From the NCBI RefSeq assembly GCF_000359125.1, contig NZ_CAAF010000003.1, positions 62,001 through 126,000 on the forward strand: DNA of 64,000 nt, in the 5' to 3' direction. The notes below the pieces were generated by a model, which worked only from the letters and a program-made list of their open reading frames with translations, made no database searches and was not told where the DNA came from. This document shows positions 43,062 through 53,061 of the stretch, in pieces. The first letter of the stretch is position 1, and each line of letters opens with the position of its first letter. The DNA comes from Mesorhizobium sp. STM 4661. GTDB taxonomy: Bacteria; Pseudomonadota; Alphaproteobacteria; Rhizobiales; Rhizobiaceae. The position numbers were made by a program, and so were the translations under genes.

Positions 43062-44482
43062 TTAGCCGGCAAATGTATAGGCGGTTTTCACGGTGGTGTA
43101 GAATTCCGCCGCGTAGCGGCCCTGTTCGCGCGGGCCGTAGCTCGATCCCTTGCGGCCGCCGAAGGGGACATGGAAGTCGACGCCTGCCGTCGGCAGGTTG
43201 ACCATCACCATGCCAGCCTCCGAATTGCGCTTGAAATGCGTGGCGTGCTTGAGGCTCGAGGTGCAGATGCCCGAGGTCAGCCCGAACGGCGTGTCGTTGG
43301 CCACGGCGAGCGCCTCATCATAGTCCTTGACACGGATGACGCTGGCGACAGGCCCGAAGATCTCCTCGCGTGAAATGCGCATCGCGTTGCTGGCTCCGGT
43401 GAACAGCGCGGGCCGCAGGTAGAAGCCGGGGGTTTCGCGATCGAGCCGCTCGCCGCCAAAAGCGAGATCGGCGCCTTCCTTGCGGCCGAGGGCAATGTAA
43501 TCCTCATCCTGTTTCAGCTGGCTGTCGTCGACGACGGGACCGATCTGGGTCTTCGCATCGAGGGCATCGCCGACGACCAGCTTGCTCATGCGGTCCTTCA
43601 GCGCCGCGACGAAGCGGTCGTGAATGCCCTCGGTCACGACCAGCCGGGACGATGCCGTGCAGCGCTGGCCGGTCGAGAAGAAGGCGCCGTTGAGCGCGCA
43701 GTCGACGGCCGTGCCGAGGTCGGCATCGTCGAGCACGACGAGCGGGTTCTTGCCGCCCATTTCGAGCTGGAACTTGCGCATGTGCTCGACGCTTGCCGCG
43801 GCGACCCGTTTGCCGGTACCGACCGAGCCGGTGAAGGTGATGGCATTGAGGTCGGGGCTGTCGAGCATGGCCTGGCCACCACTGAACCCTTGCCCATGAC
43901 GAGGTTGAGCACGCCCTTGGGCAGGCCGGCGCGATGCAGGATGTCGACAATGGTCCAGGCGCTCTCGGGGACCAGTTCGGCCGGCTTGAAAACGATGGTG
44001 TTGCCGTGGGCAAGTGCCGGAGCGATCTTCCACGCCGGGATGGCGATCGGGAAATTCCATGGCGTGATGATGCCGACGACGCCGACCGCTTCGCGCGTGA
44101 TCTCGACACCGACGCCCGGACGCACGCTCGGCACCAGTTCGCCCGACAGGCGCAGCGTCTCGCCGGCGAAGAAATCGAATATCTGGGCGGCGCGCACGGT
44201 CTCGCCAATACCCTCGGCCAGCGTCTTGCCTTCCTCGCGCGCCAGGGACCGGCCGATTTCATCTTTCCGCGCGGTGATCTCGTCCGATGCCTTCCTCAGA
44301 GGGCCGGAACGCGACCATGCCGCAAACGCCGCTTTCGCCGCCGCGATGGCTTGCCGGGCCTGCTCGGCGCCGGCGGAAGCATACTCGCCGACGACATCGC
44401 CGGTATTGGATGGATTGATGTTGCGGGAACCGGGCTCGCCCACCCACTCGCCATCGATGAGATTCTTTCGAAACAGGGTCAT
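43062..44482 (-). pseudogene. NAD(P)-dependent aldehyde dehydrogenase with a frameshift
   Basis: Two frames together encode one ALDH of about 473 residues, resembling alpha-ketoglutaric semialdehyde dehydrogenase. The N-terminal frame (from ATG 44482) covers the NAD-binding ITPWNFPIAIPAWK. The C-terminal frame covers the catalytic Glu (LEMGGKNP) and Cys (STGQRCTASS). The frame breaks at about 43873-43878, where one G is missing from what would read Val-Val-Gly-Gln-Ala. It is either a true pseudogene or a sequencing error. Confidence 0.85.
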
Positions 44483-44594
44483 GTCGCAGTTTCCTAGCCG
44501 TTCGGTTGCCGTCTATCTGGACCACTGGCCACCACACCGCAAGGCCGCCGGACGGTAAAGTTCTGCTGTTCGACAGGCATGTGCTGCACATAGC

Positions 44595-45080
44595 TCACAC
44601 TGCGAAAGACCAGAACAGGCAGGCCAGCGTCGCCGCGGCGAAAACGACAAAGAACAGGCTTCTCAGCAGGATGTTGCGGCGCAGCTCATTCATGAAGAGA
44701 TGGCATGCCACGACGGCCGCGACGAACAGAAAGCGCCAGTTCAGCAGCGCCGTCAGGACGCCGCTCTGACCGAAAGCCCATCTGGCGGCGAGGCAGCCGA
44801 TGATGGTCGCGAACAACACGATCACCGTCCAGAAGATGGCATCGGCGGCATTTGTCAGAACGATGCCGGCCGCCCTGATGGGCAGGATCATCATCAGCAG
44901 CGCACTGAAGAAATAGACCGCGGCAAGCGGGATGAAAATCCCGACGTCGGCCATGTCGTCCAGGCGTTTGGCGCCGATCGCGCCATAGGGATAGCCATGC
45001 CTGGCCACCGCCAGGCTCAGCGCCATCAGCAAAGCCGTCAGCACGGCGACCAATGCGAATGAAGTGAGGGCCTTGCTCAT
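44595..45080 (-). CDS. Hypothetical membrane protein
   Basis: This 161-residue protein has about five hydrophobic helices (for example FALVAVLTALLMALSLAVAR and FLFVAAVVACHLFMN) and no recognised domain. ATG 45080 is the natural start, with AAAGGAAC upstream. It is monocistronic, between a broken aldehyde dehydrogenase gene and nasA. Function unknown. Confidence 0.75.
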   Translation of the reverse strand: MSKALTSFALVAVLTALLMALSLAVARHGYPYGAIGAKRLDDMADVGIFIPLAAVYFFSALLMMILPIRAAGIVLTNAADAIFWTVIVLFATIIGCLAARWAFGQSGVLTALLNWRFLFVAAVVACHLFMNELRRNILLRSLFFVVFAAATLACLFWSFAV

Positions 45081-45096
45081 GTTGTTCCTTTTGATT

Positions 45097-45142
45097 TGCG
45101 CATGATCCTTTCCGAAAATCCGATTTTCGGAGGTTATGCGCA
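45097..45142. repeat. Near-perfect 46-bp palindrome
   Basis: Outer arms TGCGCATGATCC and GGTTATGCGCA enclose inner arms TCCGAAAAT and ATTTTCGGA. The GCATGATCC-CCGAAAAT unit resembles an abundant rhizobial palindrome as I recall it. It lies 17 bp upstream of the membrane-protein gene. Confidence 0.75.
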
Positions 45143-45283
45143 GGCGAATCGAACAGGAACGTTGGTAGCCCACCGTTTGTAAATGGCTGGTAAGCGTTGG
45201 GGGGAGCGCGGTGACCAGGCTTTCGGAAATTGCCTTCATGGCAGAACCGTTCCTGGCCGCAGAAAATTCAGCGGCAGGTGCAT

Positions 45284-48274
45284 TCACTCCGCCGCTTGCA
45301 GGCGGCGCGCATCGACAATGGCCCTGATCTCGGCGCGGCAGGAGCCGCAATTGGTGCCGGCACCCAGCGCGGCGCCGATTCCCTCGACGCTGGCGCAGCC
45401 GCCGCGCACCGCCTCCGCGATCTGATTGGCGCCAATTCCGAAACAGGAGCAGACGATGGCGCCGCGGTTGACGCCGTTGCCGCCCGGTCGCCCGGCAACG
45501 ATCGCCGGCCGCCCGCGCCGGTCGGCATGGTCCGCGCCCAACTGCTCCACGGCCCAGCTGCGCGATACCGCGACCGGCCCTGGCGCCAGATAGAGCGCGC
45601 CGATCAGCCGGCGGCCTGCAAAGCGGGCGAAGCGATAGTGCCCTCCGGCAGCGTCATGATAGGCGAGCGTCTCGCCTTGCGCGTCGTCGCCGAAGAGCGA
45701 GGCGGCGAACACCGTCCAGTCCCGGCCGGCTTGCAGCGCAAGCTCGAGGCGCCAGCCGGCGGCGCAGCGGGCAAGGCTCCAGTAATCGGCATCGATCGAA
45801 GCCGGCCGTTCGGCAAGCACGGCGAAGCCGAAGGCAGCGGCAGCGAAGCGTTCCATGCGCGCGGCACCGTTCTTCGAGGCCGGCTGACCTGAAATCGCAT
45901 CGGTAACCGGAGCGACCAGCGCATCGACGCGCGCCCGCGCGGCGAACTGATCCGTCCAGTGCATCGGCACGAACACCGAACCCGGCCGCTGCCGCGCTGT
46001 CACCAGCGCGCGCAGCAGCGCTTGGCCATGAACGGTCGAGATCCGCACGATGTCGGCGTCGCCGATACCGAAGCGCTGCGCATCGGCCGGGTGGATTTCG
46101 ACGAAGGGCTCGGCGATGTGCTGGGACAGGCGCGGGCTCTTGCCGGTGCGCGTCATGGTGTGCCAGTGGTCGCGAACGCGGCCGGTGTTGAGGATCAGCG
46201 GATAGTCCGGGCTGGTGCGGGTTTCGACGGTTGGGCGGACAGCGATGAAGCGCGCCTTGCGGCCGGGTGTGTAGAAGTTGCCGTTGGCGAAGAAGCGGGT
46301 GCTGGGTGAGGCACGTCTTGCCTGAATACCCAAGTCTGTCTCACTTCCAGCCTGAGCACCCCCCTCTGGCCTGCCGGCCATCTCCCCCGCAAGGGGGGAG
46401 ATTGGCAGCTTTGGCGCCGGCTCTCCCCTTGCAGCATTGGATATTGGCGAAGGCCGTGGTGATAGCCGATCTCCCCCCTTGCGGGGGAGATGGCCGGCAG
46501 GCCAGAGGCGGTCGTCTGCGACGGCCTCGGCCTCGTTGGGGCGGGTCGTAAAGGCCGAGCCTTCACCACCGACCCCACCCCGGCTCGCTTGTTTCGCTTC
46601 GCTCAACGCGCTCTCCGACCCTCCCCTCAAGGGGGAGGGTAAGGCCGGTGCTGGCCACTGGAACGGCGCCAAATCCGCGTAGGCCTCAGCATCAATGTCG
46701 GCATAGGCGCCGATATCGAAATCCCGCGCGCCGTCATTCTCGAAGCCCGACAGCGCTGCGTGCTCGGCAAAAATCCCCGCCGCCGACGCATGCGAAAACG
46801 CCTCGCCGAAACCCATTCGCCTCGCCACTTCCACGACAATCCACCAGTCGGGCCTTGCCTCGCCGGGTAGGCCCAGGAACGCCCGCTGGCGCGAGATGCG
46901 GCGCTCCGAATTGGTGACGGTGCCGTCCTTTTCGCCCCAGGCGGCGGCGGGCAGCCGGACATGGGCGTGGCGGACCGTATCGGTGCTCGCCAATACGTCC
47001 GACACCACGACGAAAGGGCAGGCCTTGATCGCCGCCTCGACGACATCGGCATCGGGCATCGAATCGACCGGGTTGGTGGCCATGATCCACAGTGCCTTGA
47101 AGCGCCCGTCGGCCACCGCCTTGAACATCTCGACCGCTTTCAGGCCGGGCTTCTGCGCGACCGCCGGCACCTTCCAGAAGCGCTGCACACGGTCGCGATG
47201 CTCGGGGTTTTCGATCTCCATATGGGCGGCCAACATATTGGCCATGCCGCCGACCTCGCGGCCGCCCATCGCGTTGGGCTGGCCGGTCACCGAAAACGGC
47301 CCGGCGCCGGGCTTGCCGACACGGCCGGTGGCGAGATGGCAGTTGATGATGGCGTTGACCTTGTCGGTGCCCGAGGACGACTGGTTGACGCCCTGGCTGT
47401 AGACGGTCACCGTCTTCGCGGTTCCCGCAAACAGGCTGTAGAAGCGGCCAAGCTCGTCCTCGCCGAGGCCCGTGGCGGCGGCGATGCCGGCAAGGTCGAG
47501 CTTCGAGGCGGCGAAAAGAGCTTGCCCGAAGCCGGTCGTGTGTGCCGTGATATAGGCGCGGTCGAGCGCGTTATGCTGGCCGAGATAAGCCAGCAGCCCG
47601 GTAAACAAGGCAACGTCGCCATCCGGCGCGATCGCCAGATGCATGTCGGCGATATCAGATGTCATGGTGCGGCGCGGGTCGACCAGCACCACCTTCATCT
47701 GCGGCCGTTTTTCGCGTGCCGCCGCGATGCGCTGGTAGAGCACGGGATGGCACCAGGCGAGATTGGAGCCGACCAGCACGATCAGGTCGGCAAGCTCCAG
47801 ATCCTCGTAATTGCCCGGCACCGTGTCGGAGCCGAACGCGCGGCGGTGGCCGGCGACCGAAGAGGCCATGCACAGGCGCGAATTGGTGTCGATGTTGGCC
47901 GAGCCGATGAACCCTTTCATCAGCTTGTTGGCGACGTAATAGTCCTCGGTCAGCAACTGTCCGGAGACGTAGAAGGCGACCGCGTCGGGGCCGTGCTCGG
48001 CGATGGTTTGCGAGAAGGTCGAGGCGACGTGGTCGAGCGTCTCGTCCCAGCCGGCGCGGTGGCCGTGGATTTCGGGATGGAGCAGCCTGCCGTCAAGATC
48101 GATGGTCTCGGCAAGTGCGGAACCCTTGGAGCAAAGCCGGCCGAAATTCGCGGGATGGTCGGGGTCGCCGCGGACGGTTACTTGCCCGTCCGCGGCGACC
48201 TTCGCCAGCACGCCGCAGCCCACCCCGCAATAGGGGCAGGTGGTCCTCACCTCGCGCGCTTCGCCTGTTGCCAT
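45284..48274 (-). CDS. nasA: Assimilatory nitrate reductase catalytic subunit, with repeat-derived insertion
   Basis: This 996-residue molybdopterin enzyme reduces nitrate to nitrite. The N-terminal [4Fe-4S] site is CPYCGVGCGVL, and the C-terminus has a BFD-type [2Fe-2S] domain (CSCFGIGANQIAEAVRGGC, GTNCGSCRAEI). Family members are usually about 880 residues; the excess is residues ~544-657, a low-complexity Arg/Gly/Pro-rich stretch encoded by palindromic repeats at 46300-46650. The reading frame stays open through it. The start (ATG 48274) is 5 nt after nirD. Whether the enlarged enzyme is active is unknown. Confidence 0.9.
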   Translation of the reverse strand: MATGEAREVRTTCPYCGVGCGVLAKVAADGQVTVRGDPDHPANFGRLCSKGSALAETIDLDGRLLHPEIHGHRAGWDETLDHVASTFSQTIAEHGPDAVAFYVSGQLLTEDYYVANKLMKGFIGSANIDTNSRLCMASSVAGHRRAFGSDTVPGNYEDLELADLIVLVGSNLAWCHPVLYQRIAAAREKRPQMKVVLVDPRRTMTSDIADMHLAIAPDGDVALFTGLLAYLGQHNALDRAYITAHTTGFGQALFAASKLDLAGIAAATGLGEDELGRFYSLFAGTAKTVTVYSQGVNQSSSGTDKVNAIINCHLATGRVGKPGAGPFSVTGQPNAMGGREVGGMANMLAAHMEIENPEHRDRVQRFWKVPAVAQKPGLKAVEMFKAVADGRFKALWIMATNPVDSMPDADVVEAAIKACPFVVVSDVLASTDTVRHAHVRLPAAAWGEKDGTVTNSERRISRQRAFLGLPGEARPDWWIVVEVARRMGFGEAFSHASAAGIFAEHAALSGFENDGARDFDIGAYADIDAEAYADLAPFQWPAPALPSPLRGGSESALSEAKQASRGGVGGEGSAFTTRPNEAEAVADDRLWPAGHLPRKGGDRLSPRPSPISNAARGEPAPKLPISPLAGEMAGRPEGGAQAGSETDLGIQARRASPSTRFFANGNFYTPGRKARFIAVRPTVETRTSPDYPLILNTGRVRDHWHTMTRTGKSPRLSQHIAEPFVEIHPADAQRFGIGDADIVRISTVHGQALLRALVTARQRPGSVFVPMHWTDQFAARARVDALVAPVTDAISGQPASKNGAARMERFAAAAFGFAVLAERPASIDADYWSLARCAAGWRLELALQAGRDWTVFAASLFGDDAQGETLAYHDAAGGHYRFARFAGRRLIGALYLAPGPVAVSRSWAVEQLGADHADRRGRPAIVAGRPGGNGVNRGAIVCSCFGIGANQIAEAVRGGCASVEGIGAALGAGTNCGSCRAEIRAIVDARRLQAAE
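46300..46650. repeat. Palindromic repeat elements inserted in frame in nasA
   Basis: Arms at 46359-46403 and 46469-46508 (CCTCTGGCCTGCCGGCCATC and its complement) form the same unit as at 48652-48805 and 62567-62718. A second, different palindrome (ACCCTCCCC...GGGGAGGGT) sits at about 46617-46640. Together they add about 340 bp to nasA without breaking the frame. Confidence 0.85.
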
Positions 48275-48279
48275 TGTGT

Positions 48280-48609
48280 TCAGGCCGCGCGGCTGGCCAG
48301 CGCTTCCAGCGCAATGAACAGAAGCTCGCCTTCGATCCTGACCGGAATAGTGCGCACCGCGCCGTCGTCGGCACCGAGCGCCTTGCCGGTTTCCAGCGAG
48401 ATCACCCAATTGTGCAAGGGACAGGTCACCGCAGTGCCATGGACGATGCCCTGGCTGAGCGGCCCGCCTTTGTGCGGGCAATGGTCGTCGATGGCGTAGA
48501 CCTGATCGTCCGCCGTGCGGAAGACGGCGATTTTTCCCTCGGGGGTGTCGACGCAGCGCGCGCCACGGCGGGGGATGTCGGAGAGCGTGCCTATGGCGAT
48601 CCAGTTCAT
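48280..48609 (-). CDS. nirD: Nitrite reductase small subunit
   Basis: This 109-residue Rieske-like protein is the small subunit of NAD(P)H-dependent assimilatory nitrite reductase. The motif DHCPHKGGPLSQGIVHG and CPLHNWVISLETG carry the Cys-x-His and Cys-x-x-His pairs, so a [2Fe-2S] site is likely retained. It follows nirB after a 241-bp gap filled by a palindromic repeat and is 5 nt before nasA. Confidence 0.92.
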   Translation of the reverse strand: MNWIAIGTLSDIPRRGARCVDTPEGKIAVFRTADDQVYAIDDHCPHKGGPLSQGIVHGTAVTCPLHNWVISLETGKALGADDGAVRTIPVRIEGELLFIALEALASRAA

Positions 48610-48651
48610 ATGGACTTCCCCGCATTTGCTCGATCTGAATTCGCCCAGCCA

Positions 48652-48805
48652 CCCCCCTCTGGCCTGCCGGCCATCTCCCCCTCAAGGGGGGAGATTGGCA
48701 GCTTCGACCCTCCCGCCCATCGTGAGACGTTCGAGACTGGCGAAAGCCGTTGCGAGAGAAAATCTCCCCCCTTGAGGGGGAGATGGCCGGTAGGCCAGAG
48801 GGGGG
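48652..48805. repeat. Mesorhizobium-type palindromic repeat between nirB and nirD
   Basis: Arms 48652-48696 and 48761-48805, each 45 bp, are complementary apart from a few positions and enclose 64 bp. The unit starts CCCCCCTCTGGCCTGCCGGC. It can fold into a large hairpin inside the nirB-nirD-nasA transcript. Confidence 0.9.
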
Positions 48806-48850
48806 CCGAACGACTGGACGCCGACAGGGTGGATGGCGCAAACGTCTCCA

Positions 48851-51301
48851 TCACTCCGCCGCCTCTGCAAACCCGACCGAAGCCATCGGCTGGAATTCGT
48901 GCTTGTCCTTGCCGGAGACTCGCTCCGACCACGGATCGACCTGGGCGAATTTCTGGCTGAAAACGAAGCGCTCGTAATAGGCCTTGCGCTTGCCGGCATC
49001 GTCCATGATCTGGCGCTTGATCTCAGGGATGCCGATGCGTTTGGCCCATTTGTAGATGCGCTCGAGATAGCGGCCCTGCTCGCGATACATCTGCGTCAGC
49101 GCCACGATATGCTCCAGCGCCTCGTCTTCTGACTTCACCAGGCCGAGCACCTCGGTGCCCTTGATGTCGAGGCCGGCCGCACCCGCGAAGTGGATCTCGT
49201 AACCACTGTCGACGCAGATGACGCCGACATCCTTGCAGGTCGCCTCGGCGCAGTTCCGGGGGCAGCCAGACACCGCCATCTTGACCTTGGCCGGGGTCCA
49301 CGAGCCCCACATGAATTTCTCGATGCGGATGCCCAGGCCGGTCGAATCCTGCGTGCCGAAGCGGCACCAGTCCGAACCGACGCAGGTCTTCACCGTGCGC
49401 AGGCCCTTGGCATAGGCATGGCCGGAAACGAAGCCGGCCTGGCCGAGATCGGCCCATACCGCCGGCAGGTCCTGCTTGCGGATGCCCAGCATGTCGATGC
49501 GCTGGCCGCCGGTGACCTTGACCATCGGGATTTCGAACTTGTCGACGACATCGGCGATGGCGCGCAGTTCGGCGGCGTTGGTGACGCCGCCCCACATGCG
49601 CGGCACCACCGAATAGGTGCCGTCCTTCTGGATGTTGGCGTGGACGCGCTCGTTGACGAAGCGCGACTGGTAGTCGTCGGCGTACTCGTTCGGCCAGTCG
49701 CAGACGAGATAGTAGTTGAGCGCCGGCCGGCATTTGGCGCAGCCGCAGGAGGTCGTCCATTCCAGCTCCTGCATGACGGCGGGAATGGTCTTCAGGCTCT
49801 TGGCCATGATCAACCGGCGGACCTCGTCATGGCCGTGCGTGGTGCAGCCGCACATCGGCTGGACGGCGGCCGGATTGTATTTGTCGCCGATGGTCAGCAC
49901 CATCAGCTTCTCGACCAGCCCGGTGCAGGAGCCGCAGGAGGCGGACGCCTTGGTGTGTGCCCTGACATCGTCGAGAGAGGTCAGGCCCTTGCCCGTGATC
50001 GCGCCGGTGATCTTTCCCTTGCAGACGCCGTTGCAGCCGCAGACTTCCGCATCATCCGGCAAGGCTGCAACGGCCGCCATAGGGTCCAGCGGGGCACCCC
50101 CCTGGTAGGACTGGCCGAAGATGAGCGTGTCGCGCATTTCGGAAATGTCGGTCTGCTTCTTCTTGAGGTCGTTGAACCAGGCCCCGTCGCCCGTCTCGCC
50201 ATAGAGTACGGTGCCGATGATGCGATCGTCCTTGAGCACGAGGCGCTTGTAGACGCCGGCCGCGGCATCGCGCAGCACGATCTCCTGGCGGTCCTCGCCC
50301 TCGGCGAAGTCGCCGAGCGAGAACAGGTCGATGCCGGTGACCTTGAGCTTGGTCGGCGTGTCCATATGGACGAAGGCCGCCGCCTCGTTGCCGGCCAGCT
50401 GGTGGGCTGCGACACGCGCCATCTCGTAGAGGGGGGCGACCAGCCCGTAGACCATGCCGTTGACCTCGGCGCATTCGCCGAGCGCGTAGATGTCGGGATC
50501 GTTGCTGCGCATGCCGGCGTCGACAACGATGCCGCGATTGACGGCAATGCCGGCCTGTTTGGCCAGCGCCGAATTCGGCCTGATCCCCACCGCCATGACG
50601 ACGAGCGTCGCCGGAATGACGGTTCCGTCGGCGAGTTCGACCTGCTCGACCTTGCCGACGCCGGTGATCGCTTGGGTGTTGGCCTTGGTGATGACCTTGA
50701 TGCCGCGCTGTTCCACCGCGCGCTGCAGCAGGTAGCCGGCGGCCGGATCGAGCTGGCGCTCCATCAGCGTCGGCATGACATGCAGCACGGTGACGTCCAT
50801 GCCTTGCGCGTTCAAGCCGGCCGCGGCCTCCAGCCCGAGCAGGCCGCCGCCGATGACAACGGCCTTAGCGCGCGACTGGGCTGCGAGCAGCATCGCCTGC
50901 ACATCGTCGAGATCGCGATAGGTCAGTACGCCGGGCAGATCGTGGCCAGGCACCGGAATGATGAACGGCACCGAGCCGGTGGCGATGACCAGCTTGTCGT
51001 AGGGCTCGGTGACGCCGTGGTCGGAGGTGACGGTCTTTGCCGTCCGGTCGATGGCGACTATTCTGTGGCCCTTGTAGAGGGTGATGCCGTTGGCGATGTA
51101 CCAGCCGTCGCCGTGGATGATGATTTCCTCAAAGGCCTTTTCGCCGGACAGCACCGGCGACAGCATGATGCGGTCGTAATTGACCCGCGGCTCGGCGTTG
51201 AAGATGGTGACCTGGTAGCGACCGGGCGCCTGTTCGAAGAGGTGCTCCAGCATCCGCCCGGGGGCCATGCCATTGCCGATGATGACGAGTTTTTCGGTCA
51301 T
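48851..51301 (-). CDS. nirB: Nitrite reductase [NAD(P)H] large subunit
   Basis: This 816-residue flavo-siroheme enzyme reduces nitrite to ammonium. The N-terminal FAD/NAD domain starts LVIIGNGMAPGRMLE, with VVIGGGLLGLEAA for NAD. The BFD-type [2Fe-2S] domain shows CGCNGVCKGKI and SCGSCTGLV. The siroheme/[4Fe-4S] site is TCVGSDWCRFGTQDS with SGCPRNCAEATCKDVG. The length is normal. It starts 4 nt after nrtD ends. Confidence 0.95.
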   Translation of the reverse strand: MTEKLVIIGNGMAPGRMLEHLFEQAPGRYQVTIFNAEPRVNYDRIMLSPVLSGEKAFEEIIIHGDGWYIANGITLYKGHRIVAIDRTAKTVTSDHGVTEPYDKLVIATGSVPFIIPVPGHDLPGVLTYRDLDDVQAMLLAAQSRAKAVVIGGGLLGLEAAAGLNAQGMDVTVLHVMPTLMERQLDPAAGYLLQRAVEQRGIKVITKANTQAITGVGKVEQVELADGTVIPATLVVMAVGIRPNSALAKQAGIAVNRGIVVDAGMRSNDPDIYALGECAEVNGMVYGLVAPLYEMARVAAHQLAGNEAAAFVHMDTPTKLKVTGIDLFSLGDFAEGEDRQEIVLRDAAAGVYKRLVLKDDRIIGTVLYGETGDGAWFNDLKKKQTDISEMRDTLIFGQSYQGGAPLDPMAAVAALPDDAEVCGCNGVCKGKITGAITGKGLTSLDDVRAHTKASASCGSCTGLVEKLMVLTIGDKYNPAAVQPMCGCTTHGHDEVRRLIMAKSLKTIPAVMQELEWTTSCGCAKCRPALNYYLVCDWPNEYADDYQSRFVNERVHANIQKDGTYSVVPRMWGGVTNAAELRAIADVVDKFEIPMVKVTGGQRIDMLGIRKQDLPAVWADLGQAGFVSGHAYAKGLRTVKTCVGSDWCRFGTQDSTGLGIRIEKFMWGSWTPAKVKMAVSGCPRNCAEATCKDVGVICVDSGYEIHFAGAAGLDIKGTEVLGLVKSEDEALEHIVALTQMYREQGRYLERIYKWAKRIGIPEIKRQIMDDAGKRKAYYERFVFSQKFAQVDPWSERVSGKDKHEFQPMASVGFAEAAE

Positions 51302-51305
51302 GGCG

Positions 51306-52103
51306 TTACTCCGCGGCTTCGACGAAGCGGTGGCGTTCGTAGAGGAACTTCAGCACCGCCTCGCGGCAGCGCAGGAAAGTGCGGTCGGAGGAAAGCTCGA
51401 CGCGCCGACGCGGGCGGGCGAGCGGCACGGCAAGCACCTCGCCGATGGTCGCCGCCGGACCGTTGGTCATCATGACGATGCGGTCGGAGAGCAGCACCGC
51501 CTCGTCGACATCGTGGGTGATCATGATCGTCGTCGAGCCCAGCCTCGAATGGATGTCCATCACCGCGTCCTGCAGATGGGCGCGGGTTAGCGCGTCGAGC
51601 GCACCAAAGGGCTCGTCGAGCAGCAGGATCTTCGGCTCCATGGCTAGCGCGCGCGCAATGCCGACGCGTTGCTTCATGCCGCCCGAAATCTCAGCCGGGC
51701 GCTTGTCCCTGGCATGCGCCATCTGCACGAGATCGAGGTTGCGCATGATCCAGTCATGCCGTTCAGTGCGGCTCTTTGTGCGGCCGAAAACCTTGGACAC
51801 CGCCAGATTGATGTTCTCGTAGACGGTGAGCCACGGCAGCAGGCTGTGGTTCTGGAACACCACGGCGCGTTCGGGACCGGGGCTGTCGACCTCCTTGTCC
51901 TCGAGCAGCACCGCGCCGGCGGAGACCTTTGTCAGCCCGGCGATCAGGTTGAGCAAGGTCGACTTGCCGCAGCCGGAATGGCCGATGATCGAGACAAATT
52001 CGCCCTTGTCGATGGTCAGCCTTATGTCCCTGAGCACCTCGCTGACCTGGCCGCCGCGGGTGAAGGATTTGTCGATATGGTCGAGTTTCAGATAGGTCGT
52101 CAT
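51306..52103 (-). CDS. nrtD: Nitrate/nitrite ABC transporter ATP-binding protein
   Basis: This 265-residue ATPase has Walker A IGHSGCGKSTLLNL, signature ISGGMKQRVGIARA and Walker B ILLLDEPFGALD, matching the NrtD/SsuB group. It energises the transporter formed with NrtB and NrtA. ATG 52103 follows GGAGATGCG. It lies between nrtB and nirB in the same operon. Confidence 0.92.
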   Translation of the reverse strand: MTTYLKLDHIDKSFTRGGQVSEVLRDIRLTIDKGEFVSIIGHSGCGKSTLLNLIAGLTKVSAGAVLLEDKEVDSPGPERAVVFQNHSLLPWLTVYENINLAVSKVFGRTKSRTERHDWIMRNLDLVQMAHARDKRPAEISGGMKQRVGIARALAMEPKILLLDEPFGALDALTRAHLQDAVMDIHSRLGSTTIMITHDVDEAVLLSDRIVMMTNGPAATIGEVLAVPLARPRRRVELSSDRTFLRCREAVLKFLYERHRFVEAAE

Positions 52104-52114
52104 GACGCATCTCC

Positions 52115-53011
52115 TCACTTTGCCGTTGTGCCGCGGGTGACGAAGGCGCCGGCCGCCGCGACCAGGCGGTCGAGGCAAAAGCCGGTGACGCCGATATAGG
52201 CGAGCGCGACGATGATGTCGGGCAGCCTGGACGAGTTCCACGCGTCCCAGATGAAGAAGCCGATGCCGACGCCGCCGGTCAGCATCTCGGCGGCGACGAT
52301 GGCAAGCCAGGACAGGCCGATGCCGATGCGCAGGCCGGTAAAGATGTAGGGTGCCGCGGCAGGCACCATGATCTTCATGAAGAACTCGAACTGGTTGAGC
52401 CTGAGGATGCGGGAGACGTTGCGGTAGTCTTCGGGGATGTTGCGGACGCCGACTGCGGTATTGATGATAACAGGCCAGATCGAGGTGATGAAGATGACGA
52501 AGATCGCCGACGGGCTGGAATCGCGAAAAGCCGCAAGCGACAGCGGCAGCCAGGCGAGCGGCGGCACCGTGCGCAGGATCTGGAACACCGGGTCGAGGCC
52601 GCGCATCGCCCAGATCGACTGGCCGACCAGCGCGCCGAGCGCGACGCCGACGACTGCAGCCAGGCCGAAGCCGATGGCGACGCGCTGCAGCGAGATCAGC
52701 ACTCGCCAGGCCAGCCCGATATCCTGCGGACCATTGTCGAAGAACGGATGCGCGATCAGATCGTAGGCCTCGTTCCACACCTGAGTGGGGGGCGGCAGGC
52801 TGGCTGTGGGCGACGAGCAGGCGATCTGCCAGACGACGAGCATGAGGGCGATGACGATGACCGGCGGCACCAGCGCGCTCGCCAGCTTTCCGGCGATGAC
52901 GATCGGGTCGAAGCGGCGTCTCGCCTTGGCGGTGAAGGCAATGACCTCAGCCGGTTTGGCCGGCGCGGGGAACGCCTTCACCGTGGTGTCCTCGATGGCT
53001 TGGATGGACAT
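52115..53011 (-). CDS. nrtB: Nitrate ABC transporter permease
   Basis: This 298-residue permease has about six membrane helices and the EAA-type loop PEDYRNVSRILRLNQFEFFM of BPD transporters. It matches NrtB. ATG 53011 (MSIQAIED) is preferred to ATG 53038 on family alignment, though both are possible. Two strong hairpins separate it from nrtA. Confidence 0.9.
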   Translation of the reverse strand: MSIQAIEDTTVKAFPAPAKPAEVIAFTAKARRRFDPIVIAGKLASALVPPVIVIALMLVVWQIACSSPTASLPPPTQVWNEAYDLIAHPFFDNGPQDIGLAWRVLISLQRVAIGFGLAAVVGVALGALVGQSIWAMRGLDPVFQILRTVPPLAWLPLSLAAFRDSSPSAIFVIFITSIWPVIINTAVGVRNIPEDYRNVSRILRLNQFEFFMKIMVPAAAPYIFTGLRIGIGLSWLAIVAAEMLTGGVGIGFFIWDAWNSSRLPDIIVALAYIGVTGFCLDRLVAAAGAFVTRGTTAK

Positions 53012-53061
53012 CTTTTCGAAAAGCTCCTTGGGCAGCACTTTGGGACGGAGTTGAAGGCGAC

